DNA of 10,479 nucleotides from Verrucomicrobiota bacterium (GTDB lineage Bacteria > Verrucomicrobiota > Verrucomicrobiia > Chthoniobacterales > UBA10450): positions 6,303-16,781 of the forward strand of contig QHRC01000011.1 in the NCBI GenBank assembly GCA_003219995.1, written 5' to 3'. Below, in pieces: positions 1 to 6,960 of the stretch (position 1 is the stretch's first letter; every line of letters starts with the position of its first letter). Both the position numbers and the translations under genes were made by a program. Below the pieces are notes generated by a model. It ran no database searches and was not told where the DNA came from. It saw nothing but the letters and a program-made list of their open reading frames with translations.

Positions 1-507
1 TCCATCATCGAAATAGTCGTCACCGATTACTTTGAACTCGGTTTGATGAGTACCGTGAACATTCCGGTATGAAATCTCCTGCGCCTGAACAAGGTCGTGC
101 AGCTTCTCCTGCCGGTACTCGAGGCGCACGGTGAGATCGGCTGGCCGTTTGGCGCGCCAAAAGAAATCGAAATAGTTACCAAAACGCTGATGTTGATCGA
201 AATGAGTCACCGCGCCGAAGAGACGATACTGCCGTTCGAAAGCAATCGAGGAATCCTGATTCACGATGGTCCGCTGCGGTGCCGTGCTCGATAGCGCTCC
301 CGGCGAGAGACTGGTCGCTTTTCTCTGCGTACCTTGTTTCGGCGCTTTCTCGGTGAGAAGATAAAGTTTCGTCTTTCGAAACTCGAAATCTTTATTCAAG
401 GCGACCGGCAGCGGCGTCACTTTCGCGAGCAACGTCGGCTCCTCGGCGGCGCCAGCCAGAGCGCTCAGGCAAAAGGTTAAACCCACCGCTGCGGTGCCAA
501 GCTTCAT
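1..507 (-). CDS. Secreted protein of unknown function (3' end beyond the window)
   Basis: The frame is open from an ATG at 507 down to base 1, giving 169 residues with no stop, so the C-terminus lies outside the window. The protein begins MKLGTAAVGLTFCLSALAGA, a short basic start plus hydrophobic core typical of a Sec signal peptide; cleavage is likely near the Ala-rich AGAAEE stretch. No lipobox cysteine is seen. The mature part is mixed alpha/beta in look, with an aromatic patch (GNYFDFFWRAKRPADLTVRL) followed by EYRQEKLHDLVQAQEISY and an acidic GDDYFDDG. I recognise no named domain. The style resembles uncharacterised exported proteins of Verrucomicrobiota, but that is an impression. A TTGACA promoter lies directly upstream and the fusion gene at 609 diverges from it. 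Confidence is high that it is a gene and low on function. Confidence 0.8.
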   Translation of the reverse strand, partial: MKLGTAAVGLTFCLSALAGAAEEPTLLAKVTPLPVALNKDFEFRKTKLYLLTEKAPKQGTQRKATSLSPGALSSTAPQRTIVNQDSSIAFERQYRLFGAVTHFDQHQRFGNYFDFFWRAKRPADLTVRLEYRQEKLHDLVQAQEISYRNVHGTHQTEFKVIGDDYFDDG

Positions 508-515
508 TGGCCCCA

Positions 516-544
516 ATGAAAACGGTTCCCGCGCGGCTTGTCAA
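516..544 (-). promoter_or_regulatory. Sigma70-type promoter of the secreted-protein gene
   Basis: On the minus strand a perfect -35 box TTGACA (539-544) is followed after exactly 17 bp by TTTCAT (516-521), a 4/6 match to the -10 consensus. Only 8 bp separate this -10 from the ATG at 507, so transcription would start about 0-3 nt before the start codon and the mRNA would be nearly leaderless. This is a consensus match only. Confidence 0.5.
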
Positions 545-608
545 TGCAGGCCGATGTCGATGAAACAATCTTTCGCTCTCTTACCGCCCGCGCATAAATT
601 TTCGCGTG

Positions 609-3413
609 ATGGATGTTCGTTATGACCGCGGCGTTTACTTACCCGAAAAAGATTTATGGCTCGATCCCTGGGATGCAAAGCCTTTTGCCTTCGTTTCACA
701 CGCGCACAGCGATCACATCGCGCCGCATGACGAGATTATCGTCTCCGAAGGCACCGCTCGCTTAATGCAGGCGCGTCTTCCCGGAAAGCGAAAGGAACAC
801 ATTCTGCCTTTTGGCGAACAACGGCGGGTGCACGATGTCGATCTTATGCTCTTGCCGGCCGGGCACATCTTTGGTTCCGCACAAATTTTTCTCCGGGCCA
901 AAAACGAATCGCTGCTTTACACCGGCGACTTCAAATTGCGCCGCGGAAAATCCGCCGAAGCGACAAAATGGATGTGCGCCGACACACTCATTATGGAGAC
1001 GACTTTCGGGCGGCCACGTTACCGTTTTCCACCGACCGACCAAGTTGTCGATCAAATCGTTGCCTTCTGCCGAGAAACGATCGGCGATGACGGAGTGCCC
1101 GTCCTGCTCGGCTATTCGCTAGGTAAAGCGCAGGAAATTCTTTGTGCGCTCGAAGGCGCTGGCCTGATACCGATGCTGCACGGCACGGTCTTTCAAATGA
1201 CGCGCATTTACGAGCAGTTCGGCCAGTCGTTTTGCAAATACCTGCGCTACGACCCAAATGAAGTCGCGGGCAAAGTCCTCATTTGCCCGCCGAGCGCAAA
1301 CCGCTCACGCATGCTGGAGAAGATCGCGCGCAAACGTGTCGCCATGATTAGTGGCTGGGGGGTCGACCCGAATGCGATCTATCGCTATCAAGTTGACGCC
1401 GTATTTCCTCTTTCGGATCACGCCGATTACGACGATCTCATTCGTTATGTCGATCTTGTGCGGCCGAAACGCGTGCTTACGCTCCACGGCTTCGCCGCCG
1501 AATTTGCGCGCGATTTGCGAGAAAAAATTGGCGTTGAAGCATGGGCGCTGAGCGAAGAAAATCAGATGGAATTAAGCCTGGGAACTTTTCGGTCGACAAG
1601 GCGGCAAGGCGAGGCTCCCCCCGAGCCGAATGGCCATGCATCCAACACTGGTGGTTTAGCAGGAGCTTCGCCTTACCAATCGCCGAGCGATTCGGAGTTT
1701 CGAGTCTTCGCGGAAATCGGCGAAGCGGTCGCTGCGACACCCGCGAAGTTGGAAAAGGTTCGGCTGCTCGCAGATTATTTGCGCACGCTCCATTCGAATC
1801 AACTTCCGATCGCAACAACGTATTTGACCGGAAATCCATTTGCGCAAAGCGACCTGCGCACCGTGCAGGTTGGAGGCTCGATCATTTATCGCGCCATCAT
1901 GAGCGCGACGAAATTGAGCGAAGCGGAATTTCGCGGGATCGCACAAAGTCACGGCGACGCCGGCCAGACGGCATTGGAGGCGCTCGACGGCCGCACGCTA
2001 CCGGAATCGTTCACGATTTTGCAATCGAAGGAATTTTTTGAGCAACTCCAAAAGGCGCGTGGACCAATCGCCAAGACGGAATTGCTACAAAAGCGGTTGT
2101 CGATCCTGTCCGCGCGCGAAGGTCAATACGTTGTCAAGATTTTGAGTGGCGATCTGCGAATCGGATTGCGCGAAGGCTTGGTCGAGGAAGCAATCGCCAA
2201 GGCGTTCGAAGCTCCGCTCGACCATGTGAAGGAAGCGAACATGCTTCTGGGCGACATCGGCGCGACCGCTCTGCTTGCTTCGCAAAATCAATTGCATCGT
2301 GCCGAGTTGTCGATCTTTCGACCGATTAAATGCATGCTGGCAAGTCCCGAGCCGACTGCGGAAGCTATTTGGGCGCGTTTTGTCGATCAAAGATCGGAAA
2401 GCGTTGCAGCTGCCGCTGTCGCCAGCGGCATTTCCACAACTCTGCCGCCAGAGACGGCGGCAGCTACAACCGTGTATGCGGAAGATAAATTCGACGGCAT
2501 TCGGGCGCAGTTGCATCGCGACTCGAAGCGGGTCGAGATTTTCTCGCGCGACCTCAAGCGCATCACCGATCAATTTCCGGAACTAACTGAGCAGGCGCGC
2601 AAGTTCGATGTCGATCTTGTCCTCGATGGCGAAATCGTCGCGTTTGAGAAGGGGCGCAAATTGACCTTCTTCGATCTGCAAAAACGGCTCGGCCGGAAAA
2701 CAAACGGCGCGGATTTGTTTGCTGGCGTGTCGACAGATGTTCCGGTCGCGTTCATCGCCTTCGACCTTCTCTGGCTTGATGGCCGTTCGTTATTGAAAAT
2801 CCCGCTGCGCGAGCGGCGAAAACTACTGCGTCAGTTGCGATTGCCTTCGCCATTTCAAGTAGCCGGAATTTTTCCGGCCCAATCGGCGATGGAAATCGAG
2901 AAGATTTTCGAGCAAGCGCGAAAACGTTCAAACGAAGGATTAATGGTCAAAGATCCGGAAAGTTTTTATACGCCCGGACGCCGCGGCTTGTTCTGGTTCA
3001 AATTAAAGAAAGAACTGGCCACACTGGACGTGGTGGTGGTTGCGGCCGAACTCGGGCATGGCAAACGCAACAGCGTCTTGAGCGATTACACGTTCGCGGT
3101 GCGCGATGAAACAAGCGGCGAACTTTTGCCGATCGGAAAAGCCTACAGTGGCCTGACCGACATCGAGATCGCAGAATTGACCGAATATTTCAAACAAAAC
3201 ACAATTATCGATCGCGGCCGATATCGCGAAGTCAAACCGGACATCGTGCTCGAAATCGCATTCGATTCTATTCAGCCGAGCACGCGTCATGCAAGCGGTC
3301 TAGCGCTGCGTTTTCCGCGGATCAAAGCAATCCGGCGCGATAAAAATGTCGATGCGATCGACACGCTCGCCTACGCCCGCGAACTAGCGGCCCAACACAC
3401 CAGGACTGGTTAG
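609..3413 (+). CDS. Fused DNA ligase-associated exonuclease (MBL/beta-CASP) and ATP-dependent DNA ligase
   Basis: One 934-residue chain joins two DNA repair enzymes. Residue numbers here count from an in-frame GTG at 606; the ATG at 609 is the likelier start, and neither has a clear Shine-Dalgarno. Residues 1 to about 330 are a metallo-beta-lactamase/beta-CASP nuclease: HAHSDH (32-37), the AGH motif (His87), YTGDF with Asp108, and SDH (270-272) supply the metal ligands. This matches the exonuclease family found beside bacterial ATP ligases. Residues from about 360 form the ligase. An N-terminal DNA-binding domain precedes motif I EDKFDGIR with adenylated Lys628, motif III DGE (674-676), motif IV EGLMVKD (777-783), motif V with KLKK (799-802), and an OB-fold ending in a RFPRIKAIRRDK motif VI. 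Both active sites look intact. In other bacteria the partners are separate genes, usually with an Lhr-type helicase and a metallophosphoesterase; neither is in this window. Two palindromic inserts lie at residues 334-357 and 600-622. Likely role: end resection and sealing in DNA repair. Confidence 0.93.
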   Translation: MDVRYDRGVYLPEKDLWLDPWDAKPFAFVSHAHSDHIAPHDEIIVSEGTARLMQARLPGKRKEHILPFGEQRRVHDVDLMLLPAGHIFGSAQIFLRAKNESLLYTGDFKLRRGKSAEATKWMCADTLIMETTFGRPRYRFPPTDQVVDQIVAFCRETIGDDGVPVLLGYSLGKAQEILCALEGAGLIPMLHGTVFQMTRIYEQFGQSFCKYLRYDPNEVAGKVLICPPSANRSRMLEKIARKRVAMISGWGVDPNAIYRYQVDAVFPLSDHADYDDLIRYVDLVRPKRVLTLHGFAAEFARDLREKIGVEAWALSEENQMELSLGTFRSTRRQGEAPPEPNGHASNTGGLAGASPYQSPSDSEFRVFAEIGEAVAATPAKLEKVRLLADYLRTLHSNQLPIATTYLTGNPFAQSDLRTVQVGGSIIYRAIMSATKLSEAEFRGIAQSHGDAGQTALEALDGRTLPESFTILQSKEFFEQLQKARGPIAKTELLQKRLSILSAREGQYVVKILSGDLRIGLREGLVEEAIAKAFEAPLDHVKEANMLLGDIGATALLASQNQLHRAELSIFRPIKCMLASPEPTAEAIWARFVDQRSESVAAAAVASGISTTLPPETAAATTVYAEDKFDGIRAQLHRDSKRVEIFSRDLKRITDQFPELTEQARKFDVDLVLDGEIVAFEKGRKLTFFDLQKRLGRKTNGADLFAGVSTDVPVAFIAFDLLWLDGRSLLKIPLRERRKLLRQLRLPSPFQVAGIFPAQSAMEIEKIFEQARKRSNEGLMVKDPESFYTPGRRGLFWFKLKKELATLDVVVVAAELGHGKRNSVLSDYTFAVRDETSGELLPIGKAYSGLTDIEIAELTEYFKQNTIIDRGRYREVKPDIVLEIAFDSIQPSTRHASGLALRFPRIKAIRRDKNVDAIDTLAYARELAAQHTRTG
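1606..1674. repeat. REP-like palindromic element inserted in frame at the exonuclease/ligase junction
   Basis: The arms AAGGCGAGGCTCC (1606-1618) and GGAGCTTCGCCTT (1662-1674) are inverted repeats matching at 12 of 13 positions; the one mismatch is a G-U wobble in RNA. Inside it a second perfect stem GGCTC/GAGCC (1613-1617 with 1623-1627) closes a five-C loop. The span from arm to arm is 69 bp, exactly 23 codons, and translates as a Gly/Ala/Pro/Asn-rich linker with no stop. Its position between two complete domains and its low-complexity peptide suggest an inserted mobile palindrome. I see no second copy in this window. Confidence 0.6.
2403..2470. repeat. Second REP-like palindromic element, in frame before ligase motif I
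   Basis: The arms GTTGCAGCTGCCGCTGTC (2403-2420) and GACGGCGGCAGCTACAAC (2453-2470) are inverted repeats matching at 16 of 18 positions. An inner perfect stem GCGGCA/TGCCGC (2425-2430 with 2443-2448) leaves a 12-nt loop, so the whole 68 bp can fold into one long hairpin. It is translated as an Ala/Thr/Ser-rich stretch (residues 600-622) ending only a few residues before catalytic Lys628. The sequence is unrelated to the element at 1606-1674. Confidence 0.6.
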
Positions 3414-3415
3414 AG

Positions 3416-5299
3416 TTATTGCGGCGTTGTGGACGGCGACGGCGAAACGCTTGCTCCGGTTTCGGTTGAGCCCTCACGCTGCTCACCCGCACGTTTATGC
3501 TTCTTCCTTTCTTGTTTGTTGCCAGGCTCAGAGGCGGCAACGGCAACAGACGGAGAAGCTGACGGCTTCACGCTGGGACCTGGGGTGGCAGCAGTTTCGG
3601 CAGCCGGAGTCTTTCCCTTCTCAAATTCCTGCTTCTGCTCCTCCACTTTTTGTTTTTTTCTCAATTCTTTCTGAGTTTTCCGTTCTTCGTTTGTTTCGGT
3701 GGAACGGCCAAACGCCGGAGACACCGATGTCGATCTTGAAATAACGGGAGTAACCGAAGGAGTGGCGGAGAGTTCGGTTGACGGTCGTGCCGGCGTAATA
3801 AGCCGTGGCGTGAAGGTCGGGCGGGGAGGCGCAGTCGCTATTTCGCCTGCAGTTGGGGTGGCCGTGACTGGCGGTATCGCGCTAACTGATGGGGTCGGCT
3901 TGGGACTAATTTTTGGGGGTTCGCGACGGAATGGCGTTGCAGCCGGCGTCATCGCAACTGTCGGCCGCGGAGTTTGAGTCAACCTCGCTGGAGCAGTTTG
4001 TTTCGGCGGCGCCGCTCGAATGGCACTTGGCGCTTCCACTGGTGAAGTGGCAACGGATGTGGGCACAGGCGTAGATATCGATCTTGGAGTTGGCGACGCA
4101 CTTAGCCCAACCGACGGAGAAACATGGCCGATTTGTGCCGCGGCCTGCATTGGTTTCACAACAGTTCTCGGCGGTGCGTTCGGCGGTGGCGTTGATTCAG
4201 ACTTCATCTTGGCGCGGACTCTCTCAGCCGCCTGATGATCGGCGATTGTTTCCCAGCCATGATCGACAACCGTCTCCGCGACTGTTTCCTTGACGTTGCC
4301 CGGGCGCTCGACTCCCTGCGCTCGCGCAATCACGGGTGCCGACATTTCAACGACTTCTCCTCTCACAACCGGGCGCGGATTTTCCGTACCGATATTCACT
4401 GTCACGTTGCGCTCGAGCCGGAGCCGTTCGATCGGCTGCTGAGTTCGTGTGCGGAGTTCGTCGTAACTGGGGCCGCCATTAACAACGGTAGTGTTGTTGT
4501 AAGTAATGTTAGTTACGTTGGTCGTCTGATTGACGATAGTGACGTTGCGCTCGGCTGGAATCACGGTCCGCTCGGTGCGCTGCGCTCCGAATTCTCTTGT
4601 TGGTACGAAACAATACTGTTCAGGACCGATGTCGTAGTAATTATCAGCCCAATTCTGAATTCCGGTGCGGCGATCGAAATGCGCTTCGGGAGGGAGCGGC
4701 GCCCAACCGACGTAGTCACTGCCCTTGCGCCACGAAACCCACGCCGGTGCCCATTCGTCACCTGGGACCCAGACCCAGCCGATGTTGCGCAAGCGGGCCC
4801 ATCGACCGTAGTGATAAGTCGCCCAGCCGAATGGCTCTTCCGAAATCCATGTCCAACCGGCCTCGGTATAGACCCAGCGGCCATTTGTGTAGGGACGCCA
4901 GCCACGCGATTGCTCGGCCTCGCGCGGTTGCCAGACATAACCGTAGGTGGACGTCTCGCGCCAAACGCCCAACGGCTCGAGCCTAGTGTAGAACGTCGAA
5001 TATGAGGCGGTCGGTGGAGTTTGGGACAGATCGCGGACGCCGCGCGCGACCGTAGCTTGCGGCTGAGGCGTGTTCGTCGCGGCACTTTCTCTGGTCGCCA
5101 ATGCGTTTTCACGCGCATCCAACTCAGCTTGGCGCTGGGTCAGCTGGTGTTGCTGTTCCGCTTGATGTTCGGCCTCCAGTCGCTGGTTCACCTGACGCTC
5201 AACCTCGGCGTTACGCTCCGCTTCAGTTGCCTGCTTTTGACACGAACAAAGCAGCACGAGAAGACCGATCGCTGGCAAGACAACAAAAACTTTCTTCAT
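3416..5299 (-). CDS. Tryptophan-rich lipoprotein with a DUF6600-like domain and Pro/Thr/Ser-rich tail
   Basis: This is a 627-residue lipoprotein. The start at 5299 is chosen because MKKVFVVLPAIGLLVLLCSC follows at once, a signal peptide whose lipobox LCSC puts the lipid-bearing cysteine at residue 20; the frame also runs open upstream to 5455, but that stretch overlaps the small gene before it and looks non-coding. An AAGG lies a few bases ahead of the ATG. Residues 25-72 are Glu/Gln/Arg-rich and likely coiled coil. Residues 100-205 hold tandem aromatic motifs (GWRPYTNGRWVYT, EPFGWATYHYGRW, WVPGDEWAPAWVSW), which resemble the DUF6600 family. An Asn/Thr/Val-rich strand region (NVTNITYNNT) follows. 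The last 250 or so residues are rich in Pro, Thr, Ser and Ala, with two Lys/Glu patches near the end. Probably membrane-anchored on the periplasmic side, spanning or decorating the envelope; no enzymatic motif is visible. It is last in the aroA-side gene block, 43 bp after the small membrane protein. Confidence 0.85.
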   Translation of the reverse strand: MKKVFVVLPAIGLLVLLCSCQKQATEAERNAEVERQVNQRLEAEHQAEQQHQLTQRQAELDARENALATRESAATNTPQPQATVARGVRDLSQTPPTASYSTFYTRLEPLGVWRETSTYGYVWQPREAEQSRGWRPYTNGRWVYTEAGWTWISEEPFGWATYHYGRWARLRNIGWVWVPGDEWAPAWVSWRKGSDYVGWAPLPPEAHFDRRTGIQNWADNYYDIGPEQYCFVPTREFGAQRTERTVIPAERNVTIVNQTTNVTNITYNNTTVVNGGPSYDELRTRTQQPIERLRLERNVTVNIGTENPRPVVRGEVVEMSAPVIARAQGVERPGNVKETVAETVVDHGWETIADHQAAERVRAKMKSESTPPPNAPPRTVVKPMQAAAQIGHVSPSVGLSASPTPRSISTPVPTSVATSPVEAPSAIRAAPPKQTAPARLTQTPRPTVAMTPAATPFRREPPKISPKPTPSVSAIPPVTATPTAGEIATAPPRPTFTPRLITPARPSTELSATPSVTPVISRSTSVSPAFGRSTETNEERKTQKELRKKQKVEEQKQEFEKGKTPAAETAATPGPSVKPSASPSVAVAASEPGNKQERKKHKRAGEQREGSTETGASVSPSPSTTPQ

Positions 5300-5342
5300 G
5301 TCAGCCTTAGACTGCGATCTCGTTTTGTTATTCGAAAAGCGG

Positions 5343-5540
5343 TCATGGTGCTGCCGGCGAGGGTGAACCGGCCGGACTAACGATGACACTTTCGATTTTG
5401 TCGCGACGCCATCCCCGCACGTTGGCGTAAAGCGCCAGGAGCGCCATCGCTCCAACGATCACGAGCATGACCAGAAGCGCGCTTTTGGGAACTCGCGACG
5501 ACGAGGGTTCTGCTCGAGGAGCTGGCGGCGACAAATTCAC
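5343..5540 (-). CDS. Small single-pass membrane protein, translationally coupled to plsC
   Basis: This short frame encodes 65 residues: a Ser/Pro-rich N-terminus, one hydrophobic helix (about residues 20-42, ALLVMLVIVGAMALLALYA), a basic stop-transfer patch RGWRRDK, then a short Ser/Pro/Ala-rich tail. By the positive-inside rule the C-terminal side would be cytoplasmic unless the N-terminal Arg residues win. The GTG at 5540 overlaps the plsC TGA as GTGA, a typical coupling arrangement. An alternative TTG two codons in (5534) sits at better spacing from GGGAG. It fills the gap between plsC and the lipoprotein gene in the same direction. I recognise no family, and its function is unknown. Confidence 0.6.
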   Translation of the reverse strand: MNLSPPAPRAEPSSSRVPKSALLVMLVIVGAMALLALYANVRGWRRDKIESVIVSPAGSPSPAAP

Positions 5541-6208
5541 TCCCGAAGTATGGATGTCGATCTTCGCCGCGCAAAGCGATTGTCGATCTTGCGTGCCGGC
5601 AGCTCAAGCGCCGCGATTGCGTCCATGACACGCCTACTGAGACGCGCGTAAAGATCTCTGCCGCCATTCTCGAAATCCGTATCGAAAAAATAAATCGGCT
5701 TGCCGACGACAATCGTGATTCTGCGCCAAAAATGGATTTTCCCGCCGGTGGGCCAGGCTTCGAAGGCGCCAAAAATTCGCATCGGCACGACCGGTGCACG
5801 CGTTCTCGCGATCACCAACCCAAGTCCGGGTAACGCCGGCTGTAAATTTCCGTCCGATGTGCGCGAGCCTTCCGGAAAGACGAGCACGCCGCCGCCAGTA
5901 CGCAAAATTCGAATCAGCGCTTTGAGTGCGCTGCGGTCGTTCCCTTCGATCTCGACCGGGATGACGTTGAGTTTCGGCAACAGCCAGCCCAGAACCGGCG
6001 CTTTCATCAAAGATTTTTTCGCGAGAAAATAGATGGCGCGATCGCATGCATTTCCTGCCAGCGGTGGATCGAAAAAACTCTGGTGATTCATGGCGAGAAT
6101 GACCGCGCCGGTTTGAATCATCCGCTCCCGATGAACTATTCGGAAGGCAAAGAAGAGTCGCGCAAGCAGGCGCGAAAAGTGGTAACCAAGCCAGTAGTAC
6201 GGGTTCAT
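5537..6208 (-). CDS. plsC: 1-acyl-sn-glycerol-3-phosphate acyltransferase (PlsC-like)
   Basis: This 223-residue protein belongs to the PlsC/LPLAT acyltransferase family. These enzymes transfer an acyl group to lysophosphatidic acid to make phosphatidic acid, at the inner face of the cytoplasmic membrane. The catalytic block is NHQSFFD (His42 and Asp47, the HX4D motif). The second block FPEGSRTSDG (111-120) binds the glycerol-phosphate. A hydrophobic segment near residues 14-24 may tether it. Length is normal for the family. The final 20 or so residues are basic and lie outside the conserved fold, and their DNA holds two copies of the TGTCGATCTT motif. The gene starts 20 bp after cmk, an adjacency also known in Chlamydia. 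Substrate is inferred from the family; other lysophospholipid acyltransferases look similar. Confidence 0.88.
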   Translation of the reverse strand: MNPYYWLGYHFSRLLARLFFAFRIVHRERMIQTGAVILAMNHQSFFDPPLAGNACDRAIYFLAKKSLMKAPVLGWLLPKLNVIPVEIEGNDRSALKALIRILRTGGGVLVFPEGSRTSDGNLQPALPGLGLVIARTRAPVVPMRIFGAFEAWPTGGKIHFWRRITIVVGKPIYFFDTDFENGGRDLYARLSRRVMDAIAALELPARKIDNRFARRRSTSILRE

Positions 6209-6228
6209 GCGTTGAAACAGTCGAGGCG

Positions 6229-6882
6229 TTAAAGCGGCAGTCCCTTCCGCTTCAGTTGTTCGACGATTTTAGCGATCACCTCCTCCATCGTAAGGTCAGA
6301 AGTGTCGATCACCTGCGCATCCTGAGCGACAGTGAGCGGCGAAGCCCGGCGTGAAGAATCAACGCGATCGCGCGCAGCGATTTCATCGCCCTGACCTTCG
6401 GCGGCGCGGCGGCGAAACCGCACCTCAGGCGAAGCGTCGATGTAAAATTTACAGAGTGCATCGGGAAAAACCACCGATCCAATGTCGCGGCCTTCTACAA
6501 CGACATCGTAAGCGCGCGCATAATTGCGCATTTTCTCAGTAACAATGTCGCGCACCTCGGAGACGGTGCTCACCTGCGAGACGGCTTTGTTCACCGGATC
6601 ATCACGCAAATGGTTCGTTGGATCGACATCGCCGATGCAAACGCGCGACTCGTTGTTCTCGAGATGACAACTAATCTCCACCGACCGGACTCTTTGCGCG
6701 ATGCACGCCCGATCATCCGGAGCGATGCCACGCCGGAGCACATACCAGGCGATGGCGCGGTAGATTGCGCCGGAATTGACATAGACAAAACCCAGCCGCC
6801 GCGCGAGTTCGCGCGCTAAGCTGCTCTTTCCGGAAGCAGCCGGGCCGTCAATGGCAATGACGCGATGAAAACCCGCGGGCAT
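6229..6882 (-). CDS. cmk: Cytidylate kinase (CMP/dCMP kinase)
   Basis: This 217-residue protein is a cytosolic CMP kinase, phosphorylating CMP and dCMP with ATP for nucleotide recycling and for CTP-dependent lipid synthesis. The P-loop GPAASGKS (13-20) binds ATP. NSGAIYR (36-42) is the nucleotide-monophosphate site, with Asn36 where an Asp is common. GRDIGS (131-136) and the lid RDRVDSSRR (171-179) are both present. The C-terminal IDTSDLT motif (192-198) also fits the family, and length is typical. It lies 78 bp after aroA and 20 bp before plsC, so co-transcription with plsC is likely. The order aroA-cmk is widespread in bacteria, though the usual next gene there is rpsA rather than plsC. Confidence 0.95.
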   Translation of the reverse strand: MPAGFHRVIAIDGPAASGKSSLARELARRLGFVYVNSGAIYRAIAWYVLRRGIAPDDRACIAQRVRSVEISCHLENNESRVCIGDVDPTNHLRDDPVNKAVSQVSTVSEVRDIVTEKMRNYARAYDVVVEGRDIGSVVFPDALCKFYIDASPEVRFRRRAAEGQGDEIAARDRVDSSRRASPLTVAQDAQVIDTSDLTMEEVIAKIVEQLKRKGLPL

Positions 6883-6960
6883 GATCGATAGAATATTTGA
6901 TGCGAAGATTACGCAGATCGCTTCCAGATGCGCGATTGCAAACCGATGCCGGCGCGACGA

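Noticed and set aside
3429..4293. Several plus-strand frames opposite the lipoprotein tail, rich in Gly and Val
   Set aside because: They are the mirror image of the Pro/Thr/Ser/Ala-rich coding strand and show no motifs.
5300..5455. In-frame upstream extension of the lipoprotein gene by 52 residues
   Set aside because: It overlaps the small membrane-protein gene and would bury the signal peptide and lipobox that begin at 5299.
6883..6960. TATTCT box 9-10 bp before the cmk start as a separate cmk promoter
   Set aside because: No -35 element is visible at suitable spacing, so a separate promoter cannot be supported.
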